A stretch of 64,000 nt of DNA. Origin: Humibacter sp. RRB41. Lineage in GTDB: Bacteria > Actinomycetota > Actinomycetes > Actinomycetales > Microbacteriaceae. The notes below the pieces were generated by a model that saw only the letters and a list, made by a program, of their open reading frames with translations, was not told the DNA's origin and did no database searches. Location: contig NZ_JAKWJQ010000001.1 of the NCBI RefSeq assembly GCF_022761015.1, positions 992,001 to 1,056,000 of the forward strand, in the 5' to 3' direction. Shown here in pieces: positions 31,201 through 33,116 of the stretch. Within the stretch, counting starts at the first letter, position 1; the number at the start of each line of letters is the position of its first letter. Made by a program: the position numbers and the translations under genes.

Positions 31201-32976
31201 GCGATCATCCAGGGCGCCACCGTCACGATCTACGCGGAGTACGGGCAGAACCCGGCGACGCCGATCGGGTCGACCCTCTCCTTCGGCGGAACGCTCACCG
31301 GACAGCCGACCGAGATCTTCGGCGGCGCCGGCAACGACACGTTCGTCTTCGACCACACCTACCTAGGCGGGCAGACGGATGTCTTCGGCGGGCCCTCCGC
31401 CATCGCAGGCGCGCCCGACGGGAACGACACCTTCGTCGTCGACCATCTGCAGACGATGACGACCACGCACCTCGACACCTCGGGCGACCCGTACGACGGC
31501 CAGCCGGTGCGCGACACGCTCCACCTCGACGGTGAGCTCGGCAACAACGCCTACGTAGTCACCACGTGGGGCAGCGTGGATCCGCTGAAGCACGACTACC
31601 GCATCGAGGTGCTGAACACCGGCGCTCGCGGTGGGCTCAACACGCTCACCGTCAACGGCTCGGACGGCCCCGACGTGTTCCTGCTGCGCGGGTCGTCCAT
31701 CATCCCCGACGAGGCGCAGGCGCAGCAGCCGGCGTTCGTCGCACTGCTCCACTCCACGCTCGCCGCCGAGCGCATCGACTACGACGACCACATCAACGCC
31801 CGGCTCACGGTGAACGGGCTCGGCGGCAACGACCTGTTCGCGGTGGATGACGACAGCACGATCACCACCCTGAACGGCGGAGCAGGCAACGACACGTTCA
31901 TCGTCGGCCAGCTCTACAAGGTGCCTCGCGTAGCGCCCGACGTGCACCCGGAGGACTCGTTCCCCACCGTGAAGACCGGCTTCGGGTACGTCAGCGACGG
32001 CGTCAGCTTCCCGACCACGATCTACGGCGGGCTCGGCAACGACACCTTCATCGTCAACCACAACCTCGCCGAGCTTCGCCTCGAGGCCGGTGGCGGCAAC
32101 GACGCGTTCGTGCTGCGCACCCTCCAGGTCGGGTCAGGGTTCCTGTCGAACGGACTCGTCACAGCCGACGGCGGCGCGGGCGTCAGCACGGTGCGCCTCG
32201 ACATCGTCGGCGGTCTCGGCCACGTCTCCTCGAACATCAACGGCGCAACCGGCGACGGGCTGCACCTGGTGATCCGCAACTTCCGCGCGGCGCCGACTCG
32301 CGAGCAGGCCGGGCCGATCACGCTGCTGCCTACCCTGTTGCCCGACGAGGATCCGCCGGTGTTCCCGGTGATCCCCGTGGTCGATCCGCTCGCGGGCGGC
32401 GGGCAGATCGTCGTCACCGAGACCGGTGGTCGCACCGTCATCCGGTCGACCGGCAAGACCCAGGCCACGTACACGATCCGCCTGGCGACGGCGCCGATCG
32501 CGGATGTCTACATCACCATCTCGGTCGCGTACGGCCCCGGCGATCCCTACGCCCTCGTCTCTCTCGACGGCATCACCTACTCGACAATGGTCATGCTCGT
32601 CGTCGCCGCGGGCGACACGACGGCGCACACCATCTACCTGCGGTACGAGCCCGGCACGGTGATCGACCCGAACGAGATCGTCGAGACGGTGAGCCACTCC
32701 AGCGAGAGCGATGACCCGGCGTACGAGCACGCGCCGATCGCCAACGTCTACGTCAACCTGCAGCCGGCGCAGGTCATCCCCAACCCGCCTGTCCCGCCGA
32801 AGCCGCCCGTCCCGCCGGCACCGCCGTCCGGCGGGGGAGGCAACGGCACGGCGGCGTCGGGCTCTGGGCTCGCGCCAACCGGGTCGGACACCGCACCCGG
32901 CCTCGTCCTGGTGTTCCTCACGCTGCTCTCCGGCCTCGTGCTTCTGCAGCTGCGCCGCCGCACCCGTCGCGACTGA
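1126..32976 (+). CDS. Giant sortase-anchored repeat surface protein (about 10,616 aa)
   Basis: A single uninterrupted frame encodes a secreted, wall-anchored protein, probably an adhesin or cell-surface fibre. The start ATG 1126 follows AGGG by 9 bases and lies downstream of the promoter; GTG 1108 is the alternative. Order: twin-Arg-rich n-region, hydrophobic core and AFA cleavage site (about residues 13-47); Pro/Thr/Ser stalk to about nt 2394; an N-terminal domain with GGAGGFDTVVV-type turns (2396-3400); beta-rich rungs (3400-26700) containing the 1.16-kb super-repeats (5085-19100); a CBM5/12-like insert (23206-23340); six PIGGL/YYV modules; a filament-like C-terminal region; GGxGxD repeats (31318-32115); a Calx-beta-like segment (about 32400-32770); Pro spacer, LAPTG, membrane helix and RRRTRRD tail. 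Size and tandem architecture are typical of beta-solenoid giant adhesins. No homologue is claimed and no function is proven. No sortase gene is in the window. Confidence 0.9.
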   Translation: MSTDRDTGHVTSRAPARRRSAVVVFAAVISAFALALAQSVVTGPAFADSAAPATHTITVHVQLPPQPAPAPAPTPTTTTTTTQAPAPVVTQQVVQQVDPSLLAALLASLAASQQSVPATISTPSHSTSGHTTSPYGSNCHMTKGGSTPTSTPTPTTTVDPTTNTVTSSSSTSTSSSTLVCGPGTTGPTSVGGSTQTGDPSSTPTPTPTPTPTPTSTPTPTPTQTSDPTPTPSSNPGSTDTPSSDSTPEPSADGRVVLHGGLGASLGFAFVFDATDASTPADPAGSTPAATDQPTPSAAPTSADSTGTDPATAATDTGATSAPPASDAGQGDGSTGAPSVTGSDSSGAGAGATDPSTQQSSPSGDAGSSTSGASGGSTPAAGGTASTDPSTQPSTDGASAAGTTRAATQQAAAQSSASTVPAAPGTYTYTADASSTTHSVRVYVDGLDLVIDDNGALTRVALASLTSATITGSGAHGVTLTIDTSAGPVTVPITFSGSGSDSVAVIGDGVDWTADTESAGSVVASGLTSLAYSGVRSISATGAGTSLYGPTANTTWKVTGHDSGSLAATAGGSSMGFSGFDRLLGAAGNRDTYVFDRNGWLGGGIDGGAGGFDTVVVNAAGGRVVSTPSGPSSGTLAFAGHVLGYAGLEPVMITGVSDVVVNPSTANDTVTVTSDGAGHIIVSSPSMETQTIDVPSGSLTISATASGVTVTVTGDLDLPGARLEIDAATITVTQGVTIDTRSGTGAGDVTLAATDAETGAPASASVTIDGATVHGGTITLSATATQTPSGSPVVGQNIVSASSSALVAVIGAALLDAAGDVALRSSSSVTANIASTGTGASSAADAAIATATIDSTATTRVSDTATVHANGALSLVSANNTAVTTTADATAATAGAGVAVSRVTSNTAAYIDSDSTLGLSAGSVSVAADSTNVVVTVAKASPGGSTGDDSSPDSTTDGHAQAPGGTIDVAGALSYTNLQQSTHAYIAPIGGGLVIAVTGTSGTGGGAPIDVHAGNQGSSSASADGSAAASDPAGVGVAVAVNTANVSTDAHVSGVTVTTPSLNVEAVTKPAAGGATNTFGASATSGAGGGTNVGVAGAVAVNIVTLTTTATLTGAPVTASGSDVTLAATSNDTDNSTAAPGTDSTGAATGIGASVALNIINDTTAAGLAAGAGLNGAHNLTITSDSVSPATTQAKGAAYSKDVAVAPVYALTTSNVRTTANSETGSAVTLSGTYTATAHQVANVTTTATGEAQADGSLGVAVAQTYANHLVQATTHRDVTAAGAFSLTANGASGVTTTATASNTGAPGTDASPASPGDLASGARTFADNAAPTTGGALPDGSGGSGDNPGPGQPATPAGTVSVAAAIAITVHTASADASIDGVTVVAKTIGLTATENVSAATIATGGPSTRAPPGGGTSIAAAVAVTVADVTITANVGPHTTLTTTSLSITAGVGSTNAAGTADQTDRFATTSTAGAGTNGSLGIAGSVAIQSATVSTSASLLIDGTSSPVVTLSGSLGTGPLAAQASSSVASTVSALMADSGSSTPTTGIGVSFALALQNDTTTAAIGDGSVVTGATDVTLAATTHDDATVTARAGAASTGVSVAPFGSVLAANVTTTALIGAGATLTATGAVHLSAEQHASATAVADGTVQGGAKAAVGAGLALVIAVDTVTATVARSVTAASIAIGATGFSASTATATASASGAPSSGSAGGAGSGVDDSVTGAKGTATDLATQTGSAAPGTTAAPSASTSQGGVAAAAAIAVMVSTPTAQAAAVGTGVTLTASGAVTISSAQNADASTTADGSAVSTADFVIGAAVAVTLLHAVNTASLPAGDAVKAASLVLSATVAVEGADTGSTVGASATSGAGGGSVSVAGSLAVAVVTPLTQASLAGAVTLSGGALAVTAASDVTSTVIAEPTPAGVTATKAGIGASVALDLITDTTAATIAGTVSGATGLTLTATAKDAATTEAKSGSSGGGVAVAPAVAIILSTVQTSVAVLAGATITVTGAFAASSTQNASASTTAGSAVSDASSAAVGVSLALTVVNHSVTASTARSLAAGGDLSLTASGVSASASQATASVGGAPENGSGGSSGSGVDQQLADQRGFADSASQDNGGAKSDSTGTPSASTSDGGVNVAAAVAATVVDTVSSATIDPTANGVDLRAGGTVALGSSANTDAGSSADGSSVAPGSASIGAGVAITFAHVINDAALPTGDTIHAHAATVSAGITPNGADTTDTFAAASASGAGGGKVSVAGSLALATIDLATLAEIGGAVTLTGGDLGVTANSASSSIVKAEPVGAGVSGGNVGIGASVALNLVTDSTVARIDDGAVVTGAANLTLTAGSMDAETTEAKMGASGGSVAIAPAIAVTLTNITTSALIGTLGSATAVTGSLALTASQNATVSTTAGAVTAGASTAAAGIALALTIANDSVLAQTARSLTSTGDLTLSSTGLWSSASSATASASGAAETSGSGGGAGSGVDDQVSKQRQLAGDTANANHITSGATPTGTTSTPSASTSGGKVDVAAAVAIVVATQSSTATVLASAPAITLTAGGTVALTSAQNTDAATTADGSAVGGGAAAIGAAVAITLADVSNSAVLPANTTVAAKSLTVSATEATNGADSVSAFGAQSTSGAGGGKVLVAGSLALAIVNLATRAQLAGTGHLTGGAVLVTASDDATSTVKAEPSGGGVTPANIGVGASVALNIVTDTTSAGIANGVALTGAGSLTLNSTSTDAATTDATMGASGGSVDIAPAVAVTLSTVTTTVSLGTGAVVTVTGDVSATATQNASASGTAGAAVAGGTTAAVGVALALTVANHSVSATTARSVTAGRAVTLRATGVSSSSSSATASASGAKENSSSGGGGAAGDGVDQQLTKERTNADQVAAENDGASSGTTTTPSASTSSGKVNVAAAVGVVVATVKSTATVIGTGVTLTAGGAVTLASSQNTDATSAADGSASQGATATIGAGVAITLAQVDNVATLPVGDSVDAHGLTISATETVNGADTTSTYGAQATSGAGGGSISVAGSLALAVVNQSTLAQLAGTATLHGANLTVSAGSAAATTVKAEPTAGGVMSTNVGVGASVALAIITDTTNAAIVGGASVTGTGGLTLTSTATDDATTEAKMGASGGGVALSPAVAVTLSTVTTTTTIGSGALLTLTGALAATATQNASASTTAGSIVSGASSAAVGVGLALSISNHTVTATTARSITASGDIALMAAGTSASSAQATASAVGAAENGGSGGSGGDGVDQQISKERTNADQVAGENNGASSGDTAAPSASTSGGKVNVAAAVAVVVASVKSTATIVGSGITLTSGGTATLAASQNTDAATTADGSAVGGSSANIGAAVAITLADVDNNAVLPTGDSVHAKGLTISATETVNGADATSTYGAQSTSGAGGGKLSVAGSLALAVVNQHTLAEVAGAVVLAGGDASITAGSAAASTVKAEPTAGGVTATSVGVGASVALNLITDTTLATLDDGIALTGGKSVALASSATDDAVTEAKMGALGGSVDVAPAVAVTLSTVTTTVVVGKPGGVLTLTGSFSGSATQHASASTTAGAVVSGGSTAAVGVGLALTISNHTVSATTARSIAATGDVALTATGVSASSASAQASASGAPENSADGSGGAGSGGGAGGGVDQQISKERTNADDTAAASGGEKSGSTATPSATSSSGKVNVAAAVGVVVSTVKTTATVIGTGLDLKAGGTVTLASSQNTDAASSADGSASQGATATIGAAVAITLADVTNHAILPAGDTVHARSLTVSATETVDGADVTSTYGAQSTSGAGGGKVSVAGSFALAVVNQETKAELAGTVALTGGDANVTAGSAASTTVKAEPTPGGVAATSVGVGASVALALIQDDTTATLDNGIAITGAANVSLTATATDDAVVEAKMGAAGGKVDLSPAVAIALSNVTTQALVGTFGGALTLSGSFTGTATQKTSASTTAGAVVTGASSAAVGVGLALTIANDTANGTTARSIAAGGDVTLGASGVSGSSASASASAAGAPENSADGSGGAGTGGGAGDGVDSQVKGQRDFADTSAADNGVKGSGDASTPKATTSSGGVNVAAAIGIDLATVIATATIVGTGLDLKAGGTVTLASSQNTDAASSADGSATSGGTANIGAGVAITLADVTNHAVLPAGDTVHARSLTVSATETPNGADTTSTYGAQSTSGAGGGKVSVAGSFALAVVNQETLAELAGTVTLTGGDANVTAGSAASTTVKAEPTPGGVTATSVGVGASVALALIQDDTTATLQNGIALTGARNISLTATAQDDAITEAKMGAAGGKVALAPAVAITLSNVTTRALVGTFGGTLTLTGSFTGTATQKTSASTTAGAVVSGASSAAVGVGLALTIANDTVNGTTARSISAGGGITLGASSISVSSATASASAAGAPENSADGSGGAGTGGGAGDGVDTQVKGQRDFADTSAADNGVKGSGSASTPKATSSSGGVNVAAAIGIDLATVIATATIVGTGLSLTAGGTVTLVSSQNTDAASSADGSATSGGTANIGAGVAITLADVTNHAILPAGDTVHARALTVSATETVDGADVTSTYGAQSTSGAGGGKVSVAGSFALAVVNQDTLAELAGNVTLTGGDANVTAGSAASTTVKAEPTPGGVAATSVGVGASVALALIQDDTTATLDDHIALTGAANVSLTATARDDATTEAKMGAAGGKVDIAPAVAITLSNVTTQALVGVLGTTALALTGNFTGTATQKTSASTTAGAVVTGASSAAVGVGLALTIANDTANGTTARSIAAGGDVTLGASGVSGSSASASASAAGAPENSADGSGGAGTGGGAGDGVDSQVKGQRDFADTSAADNGVKGSGDASTPKATTSSGGVNVAAAIGIDLATVIATATIVGTGLDLKAGGTVTLASSQNTDAASAADGSATSGGTANIGAGVAITLADVTNHAVLPTSDTVHAHALTVSATETVDGADVTSTYGAQSTSGAGGGKVSVAGSFGLAVVNQETLAELAGVVTLTGGDAAITAGSNAVTTVKAEPTPGGVTATSVGVGASVALALIQDDTTATLDDGIALTGAGNVSLTATAGDVASAEAKMGASGGKVDVAPAVAITLSNVTTTARIGSLATPITLTGSFTAQATQVAGASTTAGAVVAGGSSAAIGVGLALTIANDTVSATTDRSIKAGGDITLKSSSVSDSSATAQASASGAPESSGSSGGAGDGVDSQVQGQRDFADTSAANNGVKGSGTTGAPSASTSDGKVNVAAAIAITLATVNTTATIEHDGLDLTAGGLVTLASSQNTDAATNADGSASHGATATVGAAVAITLANVTNQAVLPTGDTVHAHGLTVSATETVNGADVTSTYGAQSASGAGQGKISVAGSFALAIVNQHTLAELAGVVTLTGGDVTVTAASNATSTVKAEPTQGGVSASDVGIGASVALNLVTDTTTAVLDDGIIVTGAHDFTLTSSATDIATTEAKMGTQGTGSAKVAVTPAIAITISDVTTSATIGTLTIGGLVITGSFAADASQTAGATSSAGAVAAGGSTASVGIALGLNLVTHTVTSTTGRNITAGGSITFQAFGSSADGASASASASGAPGTSDPNAPAGGVDGQAQQQRTFASDTSSTYGGGGATGSANPSASTSDGKVAVAAAIAINVADVTATATLPDGLTLKAGGPVSLSSSENTDGIVKADGTAVQASNVGVGAAVALNLVTLVNRAWLGARTTVTANGFSESATMTNVAGDTTHTFTVEADAGAGSKNIGVAGAVALNLVTDHTEAYVPGTAVVGAGTGDVSLTAQNLRTDSAKAKADTSIGGGGKVGVGASVAINVLTDNVTRAEVEDGAVLTGGRNVTLSATSSDPVTNSVTAGSAGSSVAVSPAVGINIVSPVTIARLGTGGALTATGAVQLTATHTGSASVTGDATAAGDGVAVGAVIALNILTVTTTAATSRSITGTSVLIAASTTTAGEADATASAQGSAKGTGGNSDSQASQQLNGTPSTAGKSGPLPSSSDSVSSANSQSSSQSGQSGQGVGVGAAVTVNWLVDTTTASVADGLTITATGAVVVSSTNSTDATSKAMGTALKSGSTNIGAAIGLNVATVVNKGSIGVGTHITGGSVAVQALTPANAENDFVVWGISAAGGDGEASVAGSVGVQVIDYETTAVIGAGSTVRSTGGVAVQASNPMGLQNIAAAGGISFDGSGVGAAVAVNILTVPTLAYIDSSTSQHTVIDAGGAIVITSTAGIAALAPNLPKITVPNVTSVAIAGGAGTSGVAIGGSVIVDVVNLATRAYIADHASINQNVPVSAAQSITISAQDTTTFVQLAGAIALTAGEVGVGLGLVVDVFNKDVRASLGAGVTARVGGSVSISATASESFTVLAVDAAASTSVAVAGSIIVIVVNQGDDAPGTRAYIDGGAQSPSTVLAGGDVSLQASDTVPTLSLYAGNLSIGGSAGVGVSSEVLVRTGIVDAYIAASDILQAHGANGLSIGATQSEDVTLLAVGGAGGGSAGVAGSATVGVQNDTTHAHIDAGVSVNADNSGAAATEGVALSASDTTTLKGIAGQLAIGGAAGVGAGADVEVLNKSTQAWIAPGVTVAVRGNATIDAVSGENVTSISTGGSGGGAVAVAVNAAVPVFTIVTQAWIGGICTAKPATPAACASSGSVVNAGGNARVAATEQLTMTVVAGAIAIGGSVGAGVAAAVPVITKTTTAYLGDDSVLNALGNAAGITVATGGFTTTGVDTRFTPSTAIQPDGITLHLPFSNGFTDGEQVMYDTGGGDPIGGLTQGQVYYVHVVSPTDIQLSLTPGGTPIVLTAPARGGESQRLNPTDKATPPTSTAPYFQPSDVSGTVITLPYDLDLSLGDPVIYSSGGGTPIGGLVDGGEYYVIPGAPGSHQIQLADSLCHANPSATGCSGSVQQALNLDPSVATGRAHSIVKQGDQPSPDPSATLGSHTVTGNTQTGFRGVAITANNSDDISAAGVTAGFAGIVGVGVGGSVNVVTATTTAFVGKLAQVNATNVGANAAQSVLVDAGNAFNLLMVSAVIAGGTVGVGASAAVGVVKLTTDAYLDQSSYVGAARDVGVVATGTDAVTSVSATGSVGFVGVSGAASVVVLTTHTYADTGLAVTIAAGNNVLISAHDDTTVIAVGGGVAGGFVGVGIGVTVTSITKDTRAFIGAGSVVDAKATQPATQLGGVYDGTFHGVGFGTAPFNGLAVQAGSSENIFGLAVAVGAGAVGVAGGIDVTLLHATTEAFIDSDILNRTRVNTGAGAGSQQSVNVSAADATKALTIGGGAAGGIVGVAGGIDIGIADTTTQAYIGGYATVYAAHDLMLNALAAKSISSYALSVGIGAVGIAASVSVWTVGTDPTTSYNSGANGVDRGTWSSAATYNKGDVVTATDGNRYGALVDHPTLNPVNDTSHTQWEGAADALAPSSGATAQSQSGATANGSGAGGYQSILDGAISGSGDKTNQRIAPTLTGASSSVHDAAPGSDIVDNEFSNPQLPRGTAGLIGIGAVIIVGGALRMRADEQNSYFGIAGTVAGGIAAVGGSVVIANLTSNADAGISTGASVTAGGDVSVRADTTENSKGIAFAGQGGLISVGAQVVVITSHAVQNAHIDTGAVIPTAGGTVDVEAHATRTVNPLAIGIAIGAAAIGAAVADAEVDGDTTAGIGVVTIGGAAPAGGVKELAQSSITVPTEAYSVQGGIGVGITGAGAVAHISGTTAADFYGHATLSGGMSVAASAVNTASGVTLGVATGVIAAGIMVVTARDDRTTFARVNSGSSVSAGGQVAVSATSANHASVLALGGTVSGVGITLLLPIASVTGTTEAHLDGMVTASGSIAVSATGQNQVSAEADVLSITLLAGGQGTFPVATVAQSAKILASIGSASPSVRSTGLVSVAANVTVDGAGHGNYAFAKVLGGAGGFLNAGAYTAAAELLAPTTAELRTMVLGSGGVSVTSNATNTADASTVVGSMTFAGVTLAGVVAQIASTAATTATVLGGTIASTGKVTVSAGATNSSSVDTEVGSIGVYTFSASLPFAHVEAATGAELGDPVLSANGLAVSANATNTATANSHLLAIGILSGAIGGADAEITQSAAITAVVDATATTVNAGSGALTVSATSVNHATATPSQLSVGVISLGGLAPTAIIAARTNAEFDGRSTTSGAFIVTASGQNAAKATVSADNFSVIGVSGALADAEVQSTAGVTATVSSATSLTASGFVTVGASLATGGDSADAEITSTGGGLIHGGVFFAKGTVAAPVSATFNGSILGSTGAGITASGTNTATATTESLGIGLASVTGAAVDAEVLGSASVSASYGSGSLVTTGSVTVSSTSGNTATSNTDTLDGGLIAGNESIPIARVASGTSAEFDGHLTGGTGLAVSASSTSAAASTSGARAFGLAGASDSSPSAIITSGVVTQANIGASALINAPNGAVSVVSTATNSAIARGGSTNGGLGSISSANPAATDNGHTFARMLGGAHGATAKTPGALSIQILATGGDSATALISDTSVGGLSVANAGAVATTVTTVETDFGASGAPIATVHNIAVGVSSNPVSISSSESEHVGIALDLAHNSASVTTNPTVNLLIGQSAQIYAGGIITATAQQNTQAPPSPNSSQFDGSSGVNTTTNVITLTANHSFTTGSTVTYDAKGGTPVGGLQNGLQYNVIVIGGNTVQLGSLFDGSRVDTATDTIAFGTTIGGNFVPLNHNLHEGDIVVYVVPNGGTAVPGLIAGHQYRVHVVDASHIQLFDPTVSQAPVTVTGSNVTGGDTFTVGNTYNDGNAIVYHAGDPLVSFSSQAVDIETDSNGQPVITGNPPQLVNQDNDTIVVQGHGLTTGQAVVYEGASDPIGGLVNGHTYYVIVLNANDIQLAATLCEATGGCTDGDDNPIPVTPIALTADKSAAGEAVTHSLWIPGRQPIQGLDDGGTYYVVNSSSTSFQVSTTLGGAAITLDGTGITGLGSFVPAPVQLGTGGSGGQELVIDLTSAGNGTQSLTALGIGGATAGGGQKSTATVDGSGGGFISSSSATPTANETAAVTVTIGSGATLIAGGSITVTTNSNAGVEANASNSGGGLVAIGSAEGTSTVTTSTIVTVGTGSTLTAGDDITIAPVTVGQADASSQSSAEGLGSGVESDAGATVTITATTNIAGHLTAGDAANLGAQSQAYSNVSTHAEAGGLGADSNAGRCGGPHCDINVTDNTSLDIQPGAAITADTVNLTSDVDGMTLNNQGYTHATALGAGSRASANIYVTSNSTLLIEHDTKIVGYESVTLTAAHENIQLIAHSNANCGCFGGDTDSDATNNYQSLSNVTAQAGAVIRTGSLDVEALQNELGWTWQRDRDGAVFDGGGRGGSDTNNAQRTIVWNATVYLHAPDPQLEIDASGTITKLYGLVVKDDLGNTYALGSTIPIGRIIEVQNIANTGGATVIFHANTPTTQPNNATAPASTLTGTDGTFTVQNTFDFVRLYNHSSRSMVVHGVGVVNLNSTAATMQIEVDDSSAFRFSVGTPIFTPTAVDIENFLDGGGTPQLVIDGWIYNPIGSTHIDNQHGDILAGPDSPMITTNTLAIYADAGTIGTYATVGGTTVRVPIPVQLVQSDYLVDNVDPTRFVALVADALVDVVLDITSILRGAAVPFTPTLGPIHAGHNIDLVLGDSLQGNDVPAISSDYLQVNVYNTDHIGTTFPPTGQYKVYFHPDQTPSYDLSLVLTAFGTVNQPYDSTYVFPDLTAGNDIRVIHTAARANLNLDVTTNVDATLTGAEFPVPFSTQDGVGEIDLYTNGSIVDTETVSDLRVGTITSTNSDVTLIAADSAGASIFDVDAIHDGSARVTGNTITMIALFGGIGYVTPNANYLEIHSSNAARGSVFAIAQNGIYLTQTTGDLYVALVDSLTGDVALTNDDGSILDDDSTDAVQVVGANIDLIAHNGSIGASGATFNIDTASDGRLYALTDRTPSLPVGADPPAEIDITETAGPLTVLRAESMFGSVRLAVPFDGSGTSDLTIVNDGQTLDGAELVTQGRIVAGSAVAHAAGTDVLLQVGDDLFEPAGAIIQGATVTIYAEYGQNPATPIGSTLSFGGTLTGQPTEIFGGAGNDTFVFDHTYLGGQTDVFGGPSAIAGAPDGNDTFVVDHLQTMTTTHLDTSGDPYDGQPVRDTLHLDGELGNNAYVVTTWGSVDPLKHDYRIEVLNTGARGGLNTLTVNGSDGPDVFLLRGSSIIPDEAQAQQPAFVALLHSTLAAERIDYDDHINARLTVNGLGGNDLFAVDDDSTITTLNGGAGNDTFIVGQLYKVPRVAPDVHPEDSFPTVKTGFGYVSDGVSFPTTIYGGLGNDTFIVNHNLAELRLEAGGGNDAFVLRTLQVGSGFLSNGLVTADGGAGVSTVRLDIVGGLGHVSSNINGATGDGLHLVIRNFRAAPTREQAGPITLLPTLLPDEDPPVFPVIPVVDPLAGGGQIVVTETGGRTVIRSTGKTQATYTIRLATAPIADVYITISVAYGPGDPYALVSLDGITYSTMVMLVVAAGDTTAHTIYLRYEPGTVIDPNEIVETVSHSSESDDPAYEHAPIANVYVNLQPAQVIPNPPVPPKPPVPPAPPSGGGGNGTAASGSGLAPTGSDTAPGLVLVFLTLLSGLVLLQLRRRTRRD
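1318..2394 (+). repeat. Pro/Thr/Ser-rich low-complexity stalk
   Basis: This part of the giant gene encodes runs such as TPTPTPTPTPTPTSTPTPTP near 1735-1800 and Ser/Thr/Ala/Gly-rich sequence to about 2394. The codons form short imperfect direct repeats (ccgacgcc/cctactccg). Such segments usually form extended, often O-glycosylated linkers. At the N-terminus of a protein anchored by its C-terminus, the stalk would lie at the distal end. Confidence 0.8.
12960..13461 (+). repeat. 502-bp exact repeat, copy 1
   Basis: By eye, base-for-base identical to 15309-15810 (offset 2349 bp), including all synonymous positions. The tract spans the end of rung four, rung five, the GVDSQ linker and the start of rung six of one super-repeat. 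The super-repeat between the two copies (equivalent region about 14133-14635) differs at many third positions. Confidence 0.9.
15309..15810 (+). repeat. 502-bp exact repeat, copy 2
   Basis: Second copy of the identical tract at 12960-13461. Identity ends abruptly on both sides: the base before differs (A versus G one base upstream of the shared C) and at 15811 C replaces T. Sharp borders between otherwise diverged repeats are the signature of gene conversion or unequal exchange. An assembly artefact should also be considered. Confidence 0.9.
21292..21830 (+). repeat. Two PIGGL/YYV modules in the giant protein
   Basis: Two copies of a module of about 65-80 residues: 'DGEQVMYDTGGGDPIGGLTQ' followed by GQVYYVHVV...DIQL, then 'LGDPVIYSSGGGTPIGGLVD' followed by GGEYYVIPG...QIQLADSLC. 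The same module recurs four times at 26935-27960. They interrupt the rung architecture and probably form small beta-barrel or beta-sandwich inserts. I recall similar segments in giant repeat proteins of other bacteria but cannot name the family. Confidence 0.7.
23206..23340 (+). other. CBM5/12-like (chitin-binding type 3) insert
   Basis: The encoded segment runs from GTWSSAATYNKGDVVTATDG through NRYGALVDHPTLNP to TQWEG. The spacing W-(5)-Y-x-x-GD-x-V...Y-x-A/G-L...P...W is the signature of carbohydrate-binding modules 5/12, which bind chitin or cellulose through exposed aromatics. It is a single copy inside the rung region, next to a low-complexity SGATAQSQSGATANGSGAGG linker. Binding is inferred from the motif only. 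Confidence 0.6.
26935..27960 (+). repeat. Four further PIGGL/YYV modules
   Basis: Copies at about 26935-27130 (GGTPVGGLQNGLQYNVIVIG), 27137-27350 (GTAVPGLIAGHQYRVHVV), 27548-27710 (SDPIGGLVNGHTYYVIVL) and 27760-27960 (RQPIQGLDDGGTYYVVNS). Each has the pattern G-x-x-V-x-Y...P-I/V-x-G-L-x-x-G-x-x-Y-x-V...I-Q-L. They are more diverged from one another than the super-repeats, so this array is older. Confidence 0.7.
31318..32115 (+). repeat. RTX-like GGxGxDxF repeats (putative Ca2+ sites)
   Basis: Irregularly spaced motifs GGAGNDTFVF, DGNDTFVVD, LGGNDLFAVD, GGAGNDTFIVG, GGLGNDTFIVN and GGGNDAFVLR occur in this C-terminal part. Nonapeptides of this type bind calcium in beta-rolls of RTX proteins and large adhesins. 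Here they are spread out rather than tandem, so each may be a local turn rather than a full beta-roll. A related GGAGGFDTVVV turn occurs near 2940-2970. Confidence 0.7.
32785..32973 (+). other. Pro-rich wall spacer and LAPTG sorting signal
   Basis: PNPPVPPKPPVPPAPPSGGG is followed by LAPTG at 32869-32883, a hydrophobic segment of about 20 residues (GLVLVFLTLLSGLVLL) and the tail RRRTRRD. LAXTG variants are substrates of actinobacterial class E sortases. Predicted outcome: cleavage between Thr and Gly and covalent attachment to peptidoglycan. Confidence 0.9.
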
Positions 32977-32997
32977 GCGAACAGCTCCGATTTCCCG

Positions 32998-33056
32998 CTG
33001 GTTGAGGAGCACGCGAAGCGAGCGTCTCGAAACCCTCCGGCGAGCATCTCGAAACC
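32998..33056. repeat. REP-like palindromic repeat, one full and one partial copy
   Basis: CTGGTTGAGGAGC...GCGTCTCGAAACC (32998-33034) is imperfectly palindromic (GGTT/AACC ends, GAG/CTC, GCGAAGCG core), and CGAGCATCTCGAAACC (33041-33056) repeats its right half. The element lies just after the giant gene's stop codon and could fold as its terminator. It matches the degenerate copy at 162-199. Confidence 0.6.
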
Positions 33057-33103
33057 CGGCCGGAGACCCCCGCCATCCAGCCGGTCCATAGCGTCCCCTC
33101 GGA

Positions 33104-33116
33104 TAGGGTGACAGCC
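33104..33116 (+). promoter_or_regulatory. -10 box giving a leaderless start
   Basis: TAGGGT (33104-33109) is followed by exactly 7 bases and then ATG 33117, the geometry of actinobacterial leaderless promoters in which the A of ATG is the first transcribed base. No clear -35 box was seen 16-18 bases upstream. Confidence 0.5.
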
